Positions 6,481 through 15,154 are shown, numbered from the stretch's first letter. The stretch: 29,637 nt of DNA from an uncultured Lachnospiraceae bacterium (GCA_910588295.1 CAJUQO010000042.1:1-29637), one strand, 5' to 3'. The notes: generated by a model from the letters alone, not told the origin. A program made the numbers and translations.

Positions 6481-7203
6481 CTATGGTTCCTCCTTCTCTT
6501 CCTTTATAATCTTATCCTTACAGGCACTGACCTCCTGCTGGAACTGTTCCCAGGCATCCTCATGCTCTACGAAATATTTCGGGCATTCCTTTCCCGTCAC
6601 ATCATAGTGGCGGATTACATCCGAAGCCTCCAGGTCAAACCGCTTGCACAGCCACGCCACAAGCTGTACCAGCGATGTATAGGTGGCTTTGTTAAACTCC
6701 CCCGATTCGTCAGGATGGCAGCACTCAATGGACAGAGTATCCTTGTTCCTGTCGTTGGAAGCATAGGATATCTCCGAGCTGGGTATGCACTGGATGACCT
6801 CGCCGTCCAGCCCGATTACAAAATGGCTGCTGGCCTTCCGCTCTCCCGAATCCTTAAGCCCCTCAAAATAATTCCGGTTCGCCTGGGCCGAGCTGCCGGG
6901 GTTAGCCGTATAGTGTACCACGATGCCTTTAATCTGCCCCATCGCAATCCCCGGCCTTGAATACTCGTTGTTCGTAAGAAGCTGCACGTCGATCTCCGGC
7001 GCCCCAAACCAGTCTATGGCCTTCGGCGCCGCCCCGTTTAGCCTGGATTCCTCCAGCTCTGACCGGTGGATCACATAGCGTATGACCAGCACCATCAGCA
7101 GGCACAGCAAGATCAGCGTCAGTGCAAGCATCCGCCTTCTGAGCTGCATCTGCCGTCTTCTACTGGGACGCCTTCTTTTTTCTTTTGTCCGTCTTTTATC
7201 CAT
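6481..7203 (-). CDS. Membrane-anchored N-acetylmuramoyl-L-alanine amidase (Amidase_2/PGRP type)
   Basis: A 240-residue type II membrane protein with a very basic cytosolic start (residues 1-24), one transmembrane helix (about 25-43), and an extracellular Amidase_2 domain (about 88-225). Zinc ligands of the T7-lysozyme/PGRP fold are H97 (VVHYTANPG), H199 (RHYDVTG) and C207, with K205 in the same loop and E160 in SIECC. It cleaves the bond between N-acetylmuramic acid and L-alanine. The ATG lies only 5 bases after the guaB terminator and has only a weak GAGAG in front. It may depend on read-through or an internal guaB promoter, or a later start such as M19 may be used. Confidence 0.85.
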   Translation of the reverse strand: MDKRRTKEKRRRPSRRRQMQLRRRMLALTLILLCLLMVLVIRYVIHRSELEESRLNGAAPKAIDWFGAPEIDVQLLTNNEYSRPGIAMGQIKGIVVHYTANPGSSAQANRNYFEGLKDSGERKASSHFVIGLDGEVIQCIPSSEISYASNDRNKDTLSIECCHPDESGEFNKATYTSLVQLVAWLCKRFDLEASDVIRHYDVTGKECPKYFVEHEDAWEQFQQEVSACKDKIIKEEKEEP

Positions 7204-7208
7204 CTCTC

Positions 7209-7241
7209 AAAAAAGCTGCCGCAAAATCCCTTTGCGGCAGC
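7209..7241 (-). terminator. Rho-independent terminator of guaB
   Basis: A perfect 11-base stem (7215-7225 with 7231-7241) has a 5-base loop and is followed on the minus strand by six T. It lies 38 bases after the guaB stop and immediately before the amidase start codon. Confidence 0.92.
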
Positions 7242-7279
7242 AGCTGTCCTGTCTGTTGTCGTTACTGTCTTCCGTCCGT

Positions 7280-8734
7280 CTACTGCTCCACGCTGTAATT
7301 CGGAGCCTCCTTCGTGATATGGATATCATGGGGATGGGATTCCTTCAGGGAAGCCGCCGATATTTTGACGAATTTCCCCGTCGTCTTAAGCGCTTCAATG
7401 TCCGCCGCCCCGCAATAACCCATGCCGGACCGCAGACCGCCGATCAGCTGGAAGATCGTATCCTCCAAAAGACCCTTATAGGCCACCCGGCCCTCCACGC
7501 CCTCGGGCACCAGCTTCTTGGCATCTGTCTGGAAATAGCGATCCTTGCTGCCGTTTTCCATAGCGGCAATGGAGCCCATACCGCGGTACACCTTGTATTT
7601 TCTTCCCTGGTACAGCTCAAAATCCCCCGGGCTCTCATCACAGCCCGCAAACATACTGCCCATCATGCAGACATCAGCGCCGGCGGCAATGGCCTTTGTC
7701 ATATCGCCGGAATATTTGATACCGCCGTCGGCGATGACCGGCACCCCGTATTCCTTCGCCACACTGTAGCAGTCCATCACTGCCGTAACCTGGGGAACGC
7801 CGATACCGGCCACCACACGGGTCGTACAGATCGAGCCCGGGCCGATGCCCACTTTCACCGCATCCGCGCCGGCCTCAATCAGATCTCTCGTGGCAGCGGC
7901 CGTAGCCACATTTCCGGCAATCACCTGCAGGTCGGGATAATGTTCTTTTATCAGTTTCAAAGTGTTGAAAATATTGGCAGAATGGCCGTGGGCGGAATCG
8001 ATGACGATCACATCCACGTTGGCCTTAACCAGGGCCTCCACTCGATCGAGCACGTTGGCGGTAATACCCACCGCGGCGCCGCAGAGCAGACGTCCCATGG
8101 AATCTTTGGCAGAAAGGGGATATTTGATCTGTTTCTCAATATCTTTGATCGTGATCAAGCCCTTAAGGTTGCCCTCATTATCCACAATGGGGAGCTTCTC
8201 TTTCCTGGCCTTCGCCAAAATTTTCTTGGCTTCCTCCAGGGTGATCCCTTCAGGCGCGGTAATCAGATCCTCAGATGTCATGCAGTCTTTAATCAGTTTC
8301 GAAAAGTCTTCCTCAAATTTCAGGTCGCGGTTGGTTATAATACCCACCAGCTTTCCCTTCTCCGTGATCGGGACGCCGGAAATCCTAAACTTTGCCATCA
8401 GGGCATTGGCATCCCCCAGAGTATTCTCAGGGGAAAGATAAAAGGGATCAGTAATAACGCCATTCTCCGAACGCTTCACCTTATCCACCTCATCCGCCTG
8501 CGCTTCGATGGACATATTCTTATGAATAATGCCGATACCGCCTTGCCTGGCCATGGCAATAGCCATACGATTCTCCGTAACCGTATCCATGCCCGCGCTC
8601 ATCATGGGAATATTCAGCCTGATCTTTTTTGTCAGCCATGTCGATAACTCCACCTTATTGGGTGTCACCTCAGAGTACTGCGGTACCAGCAGCACGTCGT
8701 CAAAAGTGATGCCTTCACCTATGATCTGACCCAT
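7280..8734 (-). CDS. guaB: Inosine-5'-monophosphate dehydrogenase
   Basis: A 484-residue enzyme that oxidises IMP to XMP with NAD+, the committed step of GTP synthesis. The TIM barrel is interrupted by two CBS domains (about 93-205). The catalytic loop GPGSICTT carries C303, and the YRGMGS phosphate-binding segment and a mobile flap follow. The length is standard. GGGAGGT precedes the ATG. The gene has its own consensus promoter and a strong terminator, so it forms a single-gene unit downstream of groESL. Its product pathway supplies GTP, the CodY co-effector encoded nearby. Confidence 0.98.
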   Translation of the reverse strand: MGQIIGEGITFDDVLLVPQYSEVTPNKVELSTWLTKKIRLNIPMMSAGMDTVTENRMAIAMARQGGIGIIHKNMSIEAQADEVDKVKRSENGVITDPFYLSPENTLGDANALMAKFRISGVPITEKGKLVGIITNRDLKFEEDFSKLIKDCMTSEDLITAPEGITLEEAKKILAKARKEKLPIVDNEGNLKGLITIKDIEKQIKYPLSAKDSMGRLLCGAAVGITANVLDRVEALVKANVDVIVIDSAHGHSANIFNTLKLIKEHYPDLQVIAGNVATAAATRDLIEAGADAVKVGIGPGSICTTRVVAGIGVPQVTAVMDCYSVAKEYGVPVIADGGIKYSGDMTKAIAAGADVCMMGSMFAGCDESPGDFELYQGRKYKVYRGMGSIAAMENGSKDRYFQTDAKKLVPEGVEGRVAYKGLLEDTIFQLIGGLRSGMGYCGAADIEALKTTGKFVKISAASLKESHPHDIHITKEAPNYSVEQ

Positions 8735-8785
8735 ATGTTACCTCCCTTTCTCCTGCATTTGTTTTATTATTTTAAGTTGTCCCCT

Positions 8786-8814
8786 AGTGTAACAAATCTG
8801 GCTGGGGCTGTCAA
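8786..8814 (-). promoter_or_regulatory. Sigma-A promoter of guaB
   Basis: A perfect -35 TTGACA is followed after exactly 17 bases by TACACT, giving a leader of about 45 bases before the guaB ATG. There is no room for a riboswitch and none is recognisable. Confidence 0.85.
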
Positions 8815-8849
8815 TCGCCAATTTCAGCCGAATTGCGACATATGGGAAA

Positions 8850-8881
8850 GGGAGATACCCTTCCGGATATCTCCCTGTTTT
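8850..8881. terminator. Hairpin terminator between groEL and guaB
   Basis: An 8-base stem GGGAGATA / TATCTCCC has a 10-base loop, placed 25 bases after the groEL stop. The best T-run (TGTTTTTT) is on the plus strand, while the groEL-side tail is only TTTCCC, so termination of groEL is likely but probably leaky. Confidence 0.65.
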
Positions 8882-8899
8882 TTGCAGCGCGATACAAAT

Positions 8900-10525
8900 T
8901 TACATCATGCCGCCCATGCCGCCGCCTGCGGGCGGTGCCGCCGGAGCGGGCTCTTTGATAATAGACACTACGGACTCGGTGGTCAGCAGCGTAGCTGCCA
9001 CGCTGGTGGCGTTCTGCAGAGCGCTCCTGGTCACTTTGGTGGGATCCAGGATGCCGGCCTCGATCATGTCTACATATTCTTCTCTGTAAGCGTCAAAGCC
9101 GACGCCAACCTCGGACTCTTTTACTTTATTGACAACCACAGAGCCTTCCAGCCCCGCGTTGGCTACGATATGGTACAACGGAGACTCCAGCGCTTTCAGA
9201 ATGATCCTGGCGCCTGTCTTCTCGTCACCCTCCAGCTTGTCGGCCAGCTCAGCCACAGCTTTGCAGGCATGGATATAAGCGGAGCCGCCTCCGGGAACAA
9301 TCCCTTCCTCCACGGCTGCCTTGGTAGCTGCCAGAGCGTCCTCCATGCGCAGCTTGGCTTCTTTCATCTCGGTCTCTGTGGCGGCACCCACGCGGATCAC
9401 GGCCACACCGCCGGCCAGCTTGGCCAGTCTCTCCTGCAGCTTCTCTTTATCGAAGCTGGAGGTCGTCTCTTCGATCTGGGCTTTGATCTGCCCAATACGT
9501 CCGCTGATGGCGGATTTATCGCCCTCACCGTCCACGATAATGGTGTTCTCTTTCTGAACCTTCACGGATTTCGCACGGCCCAGCTGCTCAATCGTGGTAT
9601 CCTTGAGCTCCAGTCCCAGCTCAGAGGAGATCACCTGGCCGCCTGTCAGAATCGCGATATCCTCCAGCATAGCTTTCCTTCTGTCACCATAGCCCGGCGC
9701 TTTGACAGCCACTACAGAGAAGGTTCCTCTCAATTTATTTACGATCAAGGTAGTCAGAGCCTCGCCCTCTACGTCCTCGGCAATAATCAGCAGCTTGGAG
9801 CCGGACTGTACGATCTGCTCCAGCAGAGGAAGGATCTCCTGGATATTGGAAATCTTCTTGTCGGTAATCAGGATATAGGGATTCTCAAGGGTGGCTTCCA
9901 TCTTCTCCATGTCGGTAGACATGTAAGCGGAAATGTAGCCGCGGTCAAACTGCATACCTTCCACCAGATCCAGCTCTGTCTTCATGGTCTTGGACTCTTC
10001 AATGGTGATCACGCCGTCGCGGGACACTTTCTCCATGGCGTCCGCCACCAGCTCGCCTACCGTCTCATCCCCTGCGGAGATGGCGGCCACCTTAGCAATC
10101 TGCTCTTTCCCGCTGACATTGCGGCTCAGCTTCGCAATCTGATCCACAGCGGCATCTGTGGCTTTCTTCATACCTTTCCTCAGCTCAATAGGATTCGCGC
10201 CCGCCGCCAGGTTCTTGCTTCCCTCATTTACCATAGCCTGAGCCAGTACGGTGGCTGTAGTGGTTCCGTCGCCGGCCACATCGTTTGTCTTGGACGCCAC
10301 CTCACGGATGAGCTGTGCGCCCATATTCTCAAAGCCATCCTCCAGCTCGATCTCCTTGGCGATGGTCACGCCGTCGTTGGTGATCAGCGGAGCGCCGTAG
10401 GATTTGTCCAGCACCACGTTGCGGCCCTTGGGCCCTAAAGTCACACGAACGGTATTTGCCAGCTGATTCACACCGGCTTCCAGGGCAGCTCTCGCCTCTG
10501 CGCCGAATTTAATTTCCTTTGCCAT
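8900..10525 (-). CDS. groEL: 60-kDa chaperonin GroEL
   Basis: A 541-residue group I chaperonin that, with GroES, folds proteins in an ATP-driven cage. The nucleotide-binding GDGTTTAT motif and the start MAKEIKFG are standard. The C-terminus ends in a GGMGGMM tail typical of cytosolic GroEL. An RBS (AGGAGG) lies in the 16-base gap after groES, so the two form an operon controlled by CIRCE. Confidence 0.99.
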   Translation of the reverse strand: MAKEIKFGAEARAALEAGVNQLANTVRVTLGPKGRNVVLDKSYGAPLITNDGVTIAKEIELEDGFENMGAQLIREVASKTNDVAGDGTTTATVLAQAMVNEGSKNLAAGANPIELRKGMKKATDAAVDQIAKLSRNVSGKEQIAKVAAISAGDETVGELVADAMEKVSRDGVITIEESKTMKTELDLVEGMQFDRGYISAYMSTDMEKMEATLENPYILITDKKISNIQEILPLLEQIVQSGSKLLIIAEDVEGEALTTLIVNKLRGTFSVVAVKAPGYGDRRKAMLEDIAILTGGQVISSELGLELKDTTIEQLGRAKSVKVQKENTIIVDGEGDKSAISGRIGQIKAQIEETTSSFDKEKLQERLAKLAGGVAVIRVGAATETEMKEAKLRMEDALAATKAAVEEGIVPGGGSAYIHACKAVAELADKLEGDEKTGARIILKALESPLYHIVANAGLEGSVVVNKVKESEVGVGFDAYREEYVDMIEAGILDPTKVTRSALQNATSVAATLLTTESVVSIIKEPAPAAPPAGGGMGGMM

Positions 10526-10541
10526 GATTGTATCCTCCTAA

Positions 10542-10826
10542 TTATTTCAAGATTGCCAGGATATCGTCCTGTTTGATAATCATATATTTCTCATCGTCCA
10601 TCTCAACTTCCGTACCGGCATATTTGGCATATACCACCTGGTCGCCGGGTTTCACTTCCATCTTAACTTCCTTGCCGTCCACCATGCCGCCGGGGCCTAC
10701 CGCTACCACCTCGGCAAACTGGGGTTTCTCTTTCTCGGAACCCGGCAGTACAATGCCGGACTTTGTGGTCTCTTCGGCCATAGTCTTTTTCAGAACGACT
10801 CTGTCTCCTAAAGGCGCTAACTTCAT
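10542..10826 (-). CDS. groES: 10-kDa co-chaperonin GroES
   Basis: A 94-residue co-chaperonin that caps GroEL. It starts MKLAPLGDRVVLKK and carries the hydrophobic mobile loop around KSGIVLPG. It is the first gene of the operon, with AGGAGG upstream and the CIRCE operator 32 bases before its start codon. Confidence 0.98.
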   Translation of the reverse strand: MKLAPLGDRVVLKKTMAEETTKSGIVLPGSEKEKPQFAEVVAVGPGGMVDGKEVKMEVKPGDQVVYAKYAGTEVEMDDEKYMIIKQDDILAILK

Positions 10827-10857
10827 TTCTATTTCCTCCTTATCAATTTTCTTTTTA

Positions 10858-10884
10858 TTAGCACTCGCTTTGTTCGAGTGCTAC
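10858..10884 (-). promoter_or_regulatory. CIRCE operator (HrcA site)
   Basis: TTAGCACTC, 9 bases, then GAGTGCTAC on the plus strand: a match to TTAGCACTC-N9-GAGTGCTAA with one mismatch in the last base. It lies just downstream of the groES promoter, the usual place for HrcA repression that is relieved by heat shock. Confidence 0.95.
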
Positions 10885-10897
10885 TCAAGCTATCCAT

Positions 10898-10926
10898 ATA
10901 TTAGTAACTTCGTCCCTTTTAGGCAA
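10898..10926 (-). promoter_or_regulatory. Sigma-A promoter of groES-groEL
   Basis: On the minus strand TTGCCT is followed after 17 bases by TAATAT, ending 13 bases before the CIRCE element. Confidence 0.75.
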
Positions 10927-11059
10927 CTGCATAAATCCTTGATATTTTTAGTAATGTCTCACATAAGATGATAATATCTCTTATTTTCTATCGTTTTCTT
11001 ACTTTTTCTTTTTTTGGACGTGCCTTCCGCGAAACGGTAACAGTATATGCTTTTTCCGC

Positions 11060-11092
11060 AAAAAAAATACCACTTCCTGCCAGAAATGGTAT
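11060..11092 (-). terminator. Rho-independent terminator of codY
   Basis: A hairpin with ATACCA/TGGTAT outer arms, extended to about 10 pairs with one G-U, is followed on the minus strand by eight T. It lies 24 bases after the codY stop. The rest of the 290-base gap to groES holds only the groES promoter, the CIRCE site, T-rich sequence and a single GTAACAGT at 11037. Confidence 0.85.
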
Positions 11093-11116
11093 CTTCCCGC
11101 TTACTTTTTTCCGACC

Positions 11117-11896
11117 TTACTGCTGATCCTTCCGCATCCGTTTTAATTCATCAAAGATCACACCATTCAGCACCTTGATATAGGTTCCCTTCATGCCGCT
11201 GGAACGGGACTCAATGATTCCGGCGCTCTCAAACTTGCGCAGAGCATTGACAATCACAGAACGGGTAATACCTACCCGGTCAGCCACCTTGCTGGCCACC
11301 AAAATACCTTCGTTGCCGTCCAGCTCCTCAAAAATGTGCACGATAGCCTCCATCTCCGAAAAGGATAACGTATTGAAAGCGGACTTCACCACCTGCACCT
11401 TGCGGGCCTCCTCGGCATTCTCCTCGTTCACAGAGCGCATCATTTCCAGTCCTACTACCGTGGTGCCGTACTCGCTGACAATAATATCATCAATGTCGTA
11501 TTCTTTATCACACCGGTACATAAACAGCGTTCCCAGCCGTTCCCCGGCAATGTCAATGGGGCTTATAATGGCGCAGTATTTCTTGATCTCCTGTCCCTCA
11601 AACCCCAAGGTCTCCAGGTTCACATTCTCCTTAGTGGACAAAACGCTTAAGAATCTGTCATTCAGCAGAGAATCAATGTAGCCGCCTACCTGATCCTCGA
11701 TCAGCTCGGTGATCTCGTCCACGCCGTCACACAGGCTGACCCCCAGTACTTTCCCTTTCCGACTGATCACCAGGATGTTGGAATCCAGCGTCTCCACGAG
11801 CACTTTACAGATATCATTGAATACCACTTTTGTCGAGTTGTTATTATGGAGCAGCTTGTTGATTTTTCTGGTCTTATCCAGTAATTGTACACTCAT
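11117..11896 (-). CDS. codY: GTP-sensing global repressor CodY
   Basis: A 259-residue transcriptional regulator that binds DNA when GTP and branched-chain amino acids are abundant. The N-terminal GAF-like sensor domain (ERLGTL, YGTTVVGLEMMR) is followed by the winged helix, with the highly conserved segment ASKVADRVGITRSVIVNALR as recognition region. I start at 11896 (MSVQLLDKTRKIN), which aligns with the known family start and has AGGAGGA just upstream. The open frame extends 23 codons further to 11965, but that stretch covers the ribosome binding site and promoter -10. Two CodY-box-like sequences precede the gene. The Bacillus order topA-trmFO-xerC-clpQ-clpY-codY is reduced here to topA-codY. 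Confidence 0.97.
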   Translation of the reverse strand: MSVQLLDKTRKINKLLHNNNSTKVVFNDICKVLVETLDSNILVISRKGKVLGVSLCDGVDEITELIEDQVGGYIDSLLNDRFLSVLSTKENVNLETLGFEGQEIKKYCAIISPIDIAGERLGTLFMYRCDKEYDIDDIIVSEYGTTVVGLEMMRSVNEENAEEARKVQVVKSAFNTLSFSEMEAIVHIFEELDGNEGILVASKVADRVGITRSVIVNALRKFESAGIIESRSSGMKGTYIKVLNGVIFDELKRMRKDQQ

Positions 11897-11947
11897 ATCC
11901 TCCTCCTTATCCCCCCCATACTGCTGTTTCCATTCCCTCACTTCATG

Positions 11948-11976
11948 ATAATACAGGATTTGCATAATTGCAAGAA
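11948..11976 (-). promoter_or_regulatory. Candidate codY promoter
   Basis: On the minus strand a good -10 TATTAT lies 17 bases after a poor -35 TTCTTG, about 50 bases before the codY ATG. The -35 is adjacent to the proximal CodY box, as expected for autorepression. Confidence 0.4.
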
Positions 11977-11991
11977 AAATTTCAAAAAATT
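11977..11991 (-). promoter_or_regulatory. CodY box, proximal
   Basis: AATTTTTTGAAATTT on the minus strand matches 13 of 15 positions of the CodY consensus AATTTTCWGAAAATT. It abuts the predicted -35 of codY. Confidence 0.6.
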
Positions 11992-11994
11992 CAG

Positions 11995-12009
11995 ACAGTT
12001 CTGAGAATT
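11995..12009 (-). promoter_or_regulatory. CodY box, distal
   Basis: AATTCTCAGAACTGT on the minus strand matches 11 of 15 consensus positions and is spaced 3 bases from the proximal box. Tandem sites of this kind are common at CodY targets. Confidence 0.4.
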
Positions 12010-12054
12010 CAGGTTACTGTTTACTCCCGAACAAATCCAGGCGCACACAGCTCA

Positions 12055-12092
12055 GGGCAGCAGCCCGGCTTGCCTGGACTACTGCCCCTTTT
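12055..12092. terminator. Hairpin after topA
   Basis: GGGCAGCAG (12055-12063) pairs with CTACTGCCC (12079-12087) with one wobble. The T-run lies on the plus-strand side only, so as a topA terminator it is imperfect. It separates topA from the codY promoter region. Confidence 0.4.
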
Positions 12093-12097
12093 GCAAA

Positions 12098-14194
12098 CTA
12101 ATCTTCTTTATTGCGGGCTTCCACATAACCGCAGGCCGCATCCGCACAGGCAATCTTGCTGCCCTTAACCACCATATAGCCGCCGCAGTTGGGACAACGC
12201 TTCTCCACCGGCTTCTGCCAGGACATGAAATCGCAGTCCGGATTGTTTTCGCAGCCGTAATATTTACGGCCCTTCCTGGTCTTTTTCATAACCAGATCCT
12301 TCCCGCATTTGGGACAGGCCACACCGATCTTTTCCAGATAGGGCTTGGTATTGCGGCACTCCGGAAAACCGGGACAGGCCAGAAAACGCCCATGGGGGCC
12401 GTACTTAATCACCATATTCCGGCCGCAGTTCTCACAGAGCACATCGGTGACCTCATCCTCGATCTTGACCTTCTGTACCTCCTCCTCGGCCACCCGGACC
12501 GCCGCGTCCAGGTCGGGATAGAAGTTGCGCACGATAGTCTTCCACTCCACGTCCCCTTCGCCCACCTGATCCAGCAGCTCCTCCATAGTGGCCGTGAAAT
12601 GCACATCCACAATGCTGGGAAAAGAACTCTTCATCATCTGGTTGACCACTTCGCCCAGCTCGGTCATGTAGAGGTTCTTCTCCTCCTTCGCCACATAATG
12701 ACGGGCCAGGATGGTGGTGATCGTGGGGGCGTAGGTGCTCGGACGGCCGATGCCCAGTTCCTCCATGGTCTTAACCAGAGATGCCTCGGTATAGTGGGCC
12801 GGGGGCTGAGTGAAATGCTGCTGGGGCTTTAATTCACACAGAGCCAGCGCGCTGCCCGGTTCCATGCCCCGCACGGCTTGGACATTTTCCGCTTTCTCGT
12901 CCTCCCCCGGATTGTACACGGCCATAAAGCCGTTAAACACGAGCTTGGACGTGGATGCGGTAAACTCATACTCCGGCGCCCCCGCCGTGTCCTTTTGGGC
13001 CGCGATCTTTGCCGTTGCCGTCTCATACACCGCCGGGGCCATCCGGCTGGCCGCAAAGCGTTTCCAGATCAGCTGGTACAGACGAAGCTGATCCCTGGAA
13101 AGGGACTCTTTTATCGTCTCCGGTACGCGGGCAATATCCGTAGGACGGATCGCCTCATGGGCATCCTGGATCTTTCGGTCATCCTTTTTTTTCTGGGATG
13201 TCTGCCCCAGATACTGCTCTCCGAACCGGGCCGCCAGATACTGCCGGGCCGCGCCGTCGGCTTCCGCCGAAATACGCGTGGAATCCGTTCGCAGATAGGA
13301 AATCAGTCCCACCGTGCCGGAGCCCTTGATATCCACGCCCTCGTAAAGCTGCTGGGCGATCCGCATGGTTTTCTGGGTGGAAAAATTGAGCTGCCGGGCC
13401 GCCTCCTGCTGTAGAGTGCTTGTGGTAAAGGGCAGAGGGCATTTCTTGATCCGCTCGGACTTTTTCACCTCTGAAACCGTGTAGTCCGCCCCCGAGAGAC
13501 CGGACAGGATCTCATCCATCTCCGTCTGGGAATGAACCTGCGCCTTCTTCCCGTTCACGGTATGAAGTTTTGCCACACAGTGTTTTTTCTCCCCCGGCAC
13601 GGACAGCTCCGCTTCCAGGGACCAGTACTCCTCAGGCAGGAAGGCGCCGATCTCCTCCTCCCGGTCCGCGATCAGCCGCAGAGCCACCGACTGTACCCGT
13701 CCGGCGCTTAACCCCCGCTTGATCTTGGCCCACAAAAGGGGGCTGATCCGGTAACCCACCATACGATCCAGGATCCGCCGGGCCTGCTGGGCATTGACCA
13801 GATCCATATCAATGTCCCTGGCCGATTTCAAGGAATCCTTTACCGCCTGCTTCGTGATCTCGTTGAAGGTAATGCGCCTCATCTTGGACTCGTCCAGTTT
13901 TAACGCCTTGGACAGATGCCAGGAAATGGCTTCCCCCTCCCGGTCCGGGTCAGTGGCGAGATACACTTTATCCGCTTTCTTCGCCGCTTTTCTGAGTCCC
14001 GCCAGGAGCTCGCCCTTTCCCCGTATCGTAATATATTTCGGTTCGTAATCATTTTCCACATCAATACCCAACTGGCTCTTGGGCAGATCCCTCACATGGC
14101 CGTTGGAAGCCTGAACGTCATAATTCGTTCCGAGGAACTTTTTGACCGTCTTTACTTTTGTCGGTGATTCCACGATCACTAAATATTTTGCCAA
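12098..14194 (-). CDS. topA: DNA topoisomerase I
   Basis: A 698-residue type IA topoisomerase that relaxes negative supercoils. The TOPRIM domain begins at KYLVIVESPTK and includes DPDREGEA. The catalytic tyrosine is Y300 in ISYLRTDST. The C-terminus has three four-cysteine zinc ribbons (CENC..CPGFPEC, CPKC..CENNPDC, CPNC..CADAAC). I start at a TTG (14194) because AGGAGA lies 6 bases upstream and the product then starts (M)AKYLVIVESP as in the family. The next in-frame ATG, at 14257, would add 21 odd residues and overlap dprA. It sits 59 bases after dprA, a conserved pairing. Confidence 0.97.
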   Translation of the reverse strand: MAKYLVIVESPTKVKTVKKFLGTNYDVQASNGHVRDLPKSQLGIDVENDYEPKYITIRGKGELLAGLRKAAKKADKVYLATDPDREGEAISWHLSKALKLDESKMRRITFNEITKQAVKDSLKSARDIDMDLVNAQQARRILDRMVGYRISPLLWAKIKRGLSAGRVQSVALRLIADREEEIGAFLPEEYWSLEAELSVPGEKKHCVAKLHTVNGKKAQVHSQTEMDEILSGLSGADYTVSEVKKSERIKKCPLPFTTSTLQQEAARQLNFSTQKTMRIAQQLYEGVDIKGSGTVGLISYLRTDSTRISAEADGAARQYLAARFGEQYLGQTSQKKKDDRKIQDAHEAIRPTDIARVPETIKESLSRDQLRLYQLIWKRFAASRMAPAVYETATAKIAAQKDTAGAPEYEFTASTSKLVFNGFMAVYNPGEDEKAENVQAVRGMEPGSALALCELKPQQHFTQPPAHYTEASLVKTMEELGIGRPSTYAPTITTILARHYVAKEEKNLYMTELGEVVNQMMKSSFPSIVDVHFTATMEELLDQVGEGDVEWKTIVRNFYPDLDAAVRVAEEEVQKVKIEDEVTDVLCENCGRNMVIKYGPHGRFLACPGFPECRNTKPYLEKIGVACPKCGKDLVMKKTRKGRKYYGCENNPDCDFMSWQKPVEKRCPNCGGYMVVKGSKIACADAACGYVEARNKED

Positions 14195-14253
14195 CGCCGT
14201 TCTCCTTTTTACCCGCTCCGCCCGTCCGGGAAAACCGGTAACGGTATCTCCCT

Positions 14254-15132
14254 TCACTTAAGCTTCACGTAGTAATCCTTCATCAATTCTCTTATCCATC
14301 CGTCCAGCTCCAGCTCCAGGAGCAATTCCTTTAACTTCAGCACGGGTATTCCCGTCTCCTCCTGGATGGCCGGAAGGCCTTTCGGTTGGAAACCGAGACA
14401 ACTATACACCAATTCCAAATCCGTTGCAAGCCCAAAATTCACCGGTTCCTCCGACGGCATTCTTTTACCGCAGAGGATTTTCAACTCTTCCAGCAGATAT
14501 TCCGGGGAACAGGCCACTCCTGCTCCTTGGGAAATCAAGCGGTTACACCCTGCCGACAAAGGCTCATCCACGCGGCCCGGCAAAGCATAGACCGCCCGGC
14601 CCTGCTCCAGCGCACAGTCCACAGTAATAAGAGAACCGCTCCTCTCCCGCGCCTCAATCACCAGCACCAGATCCGACAGGGCGCTGATGATACGGTTTCT
14701 CAACGGAAAATTTCTGGCAAAGGGCGCATAGCCCGGCGGATACTCGCTGATAAGGCCGCCGTTTTCCTCCACCCGCCGGTACAGGGGCCCGTTTTGCCTG
14801 GGATAGATCACATCAATACCGCAGCCCAGCACTCCGAAGACCCGGCTTCCGGCCGCGCCCAGGGCTCCCTCGTGGGCCCAGGCATCGACCCCCCTGGCCA
14901 GGCCGCTGATGATCTGGACGCCGTGGGAAGCTAGAACCGCGCCGAACCTGCCCGCCTGGCGTCTGCCATAGGCGGAACACAGTCTGGCCCCCACAATGGC
15001 CACCGAGGGCCGGCCGGGATCGGGCAAGTCTCCTTTCACATAAATCCGATCCGGCCGGGGCCCGATATGTAGAAGCCGCTCCGGGAACAACGGATCCCTG
15101 CGGCCGATCTCCCTGTATGTTTTTCCTTCCAT
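14254..15132 (-). CDS. dprA: DNA-processing protein DprA (Smf)
   Basis: A 292-residue DprA, which loads RecA on incoming single-stranded DNA during transformation. The extended Rossmann fold shows SVAIVGAR, SGLARGVDAWAH, GCGIDVIYP and FPLRNRIISALS. A C-terminal winged-helix segment follows from about residue 235. The start at 15132 has AAAGGAG about 11 bases upstream; an ATG at 15183 lies inside comM and lacks a ribosome binding site. It follows comM by 22 bases, so a comM-dprA-topA transcript is likely. No DNA-uptake machinery is in view, so this does not prove competence. Confidence 0.95.
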   Translation of the reverse strand: MEGKTYREIGRRDPLFPERLLHIGPRPDRIYVKGDLPDPGRPSVAIVGARLCSAYGRRQAGRFGAVLASHGVQIISGLARGVDAWAHEGALGAAGSRVFGVLGCGIDVIYPRQNGPLYRRVEENGGLISEYPPGYAPFARNFPLRNRIISALSDLVLVIEARERSGSLITVDCALEQGRAVYALPGRVDEPLSAGCNRLISQGAGVACSPEYLLEELKILCGKRMPSEEPVNFGLATDLELVYSCLGFQPKGLPAIQEETGIPVLKLKELLLELELDGWIRELMKDYYVKLK

Positions 15133-15154
15133 GAAGATGTATACTCCTTTCCGG

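Noticed and set aside
7082..8647. A 521-codon open frame on the plus strand
   Set aside because: It is the antisense shadow of guaB; it has no recognisable domain and its composition (many H, G, R, Q) is typical of reverse-frame reading of GC-rich genes.
8735..8785. A purine or guanine riboswitch before guaB
   Set aside because: The promoter leaves only about 45 bases of leader, too short for a purine riboswitch.
8735..10438. A 567-codon open frame on the plus strand
   Set aside because: It is the antisense of groEL and resembles no protein family; groEL on the other strand is unambiguous.
11897..11965. Longer codY start at 11965
   Set aside because: The extra 23 residues match nothing in CodY and lie over the ribosome binding site and the promoter -10.
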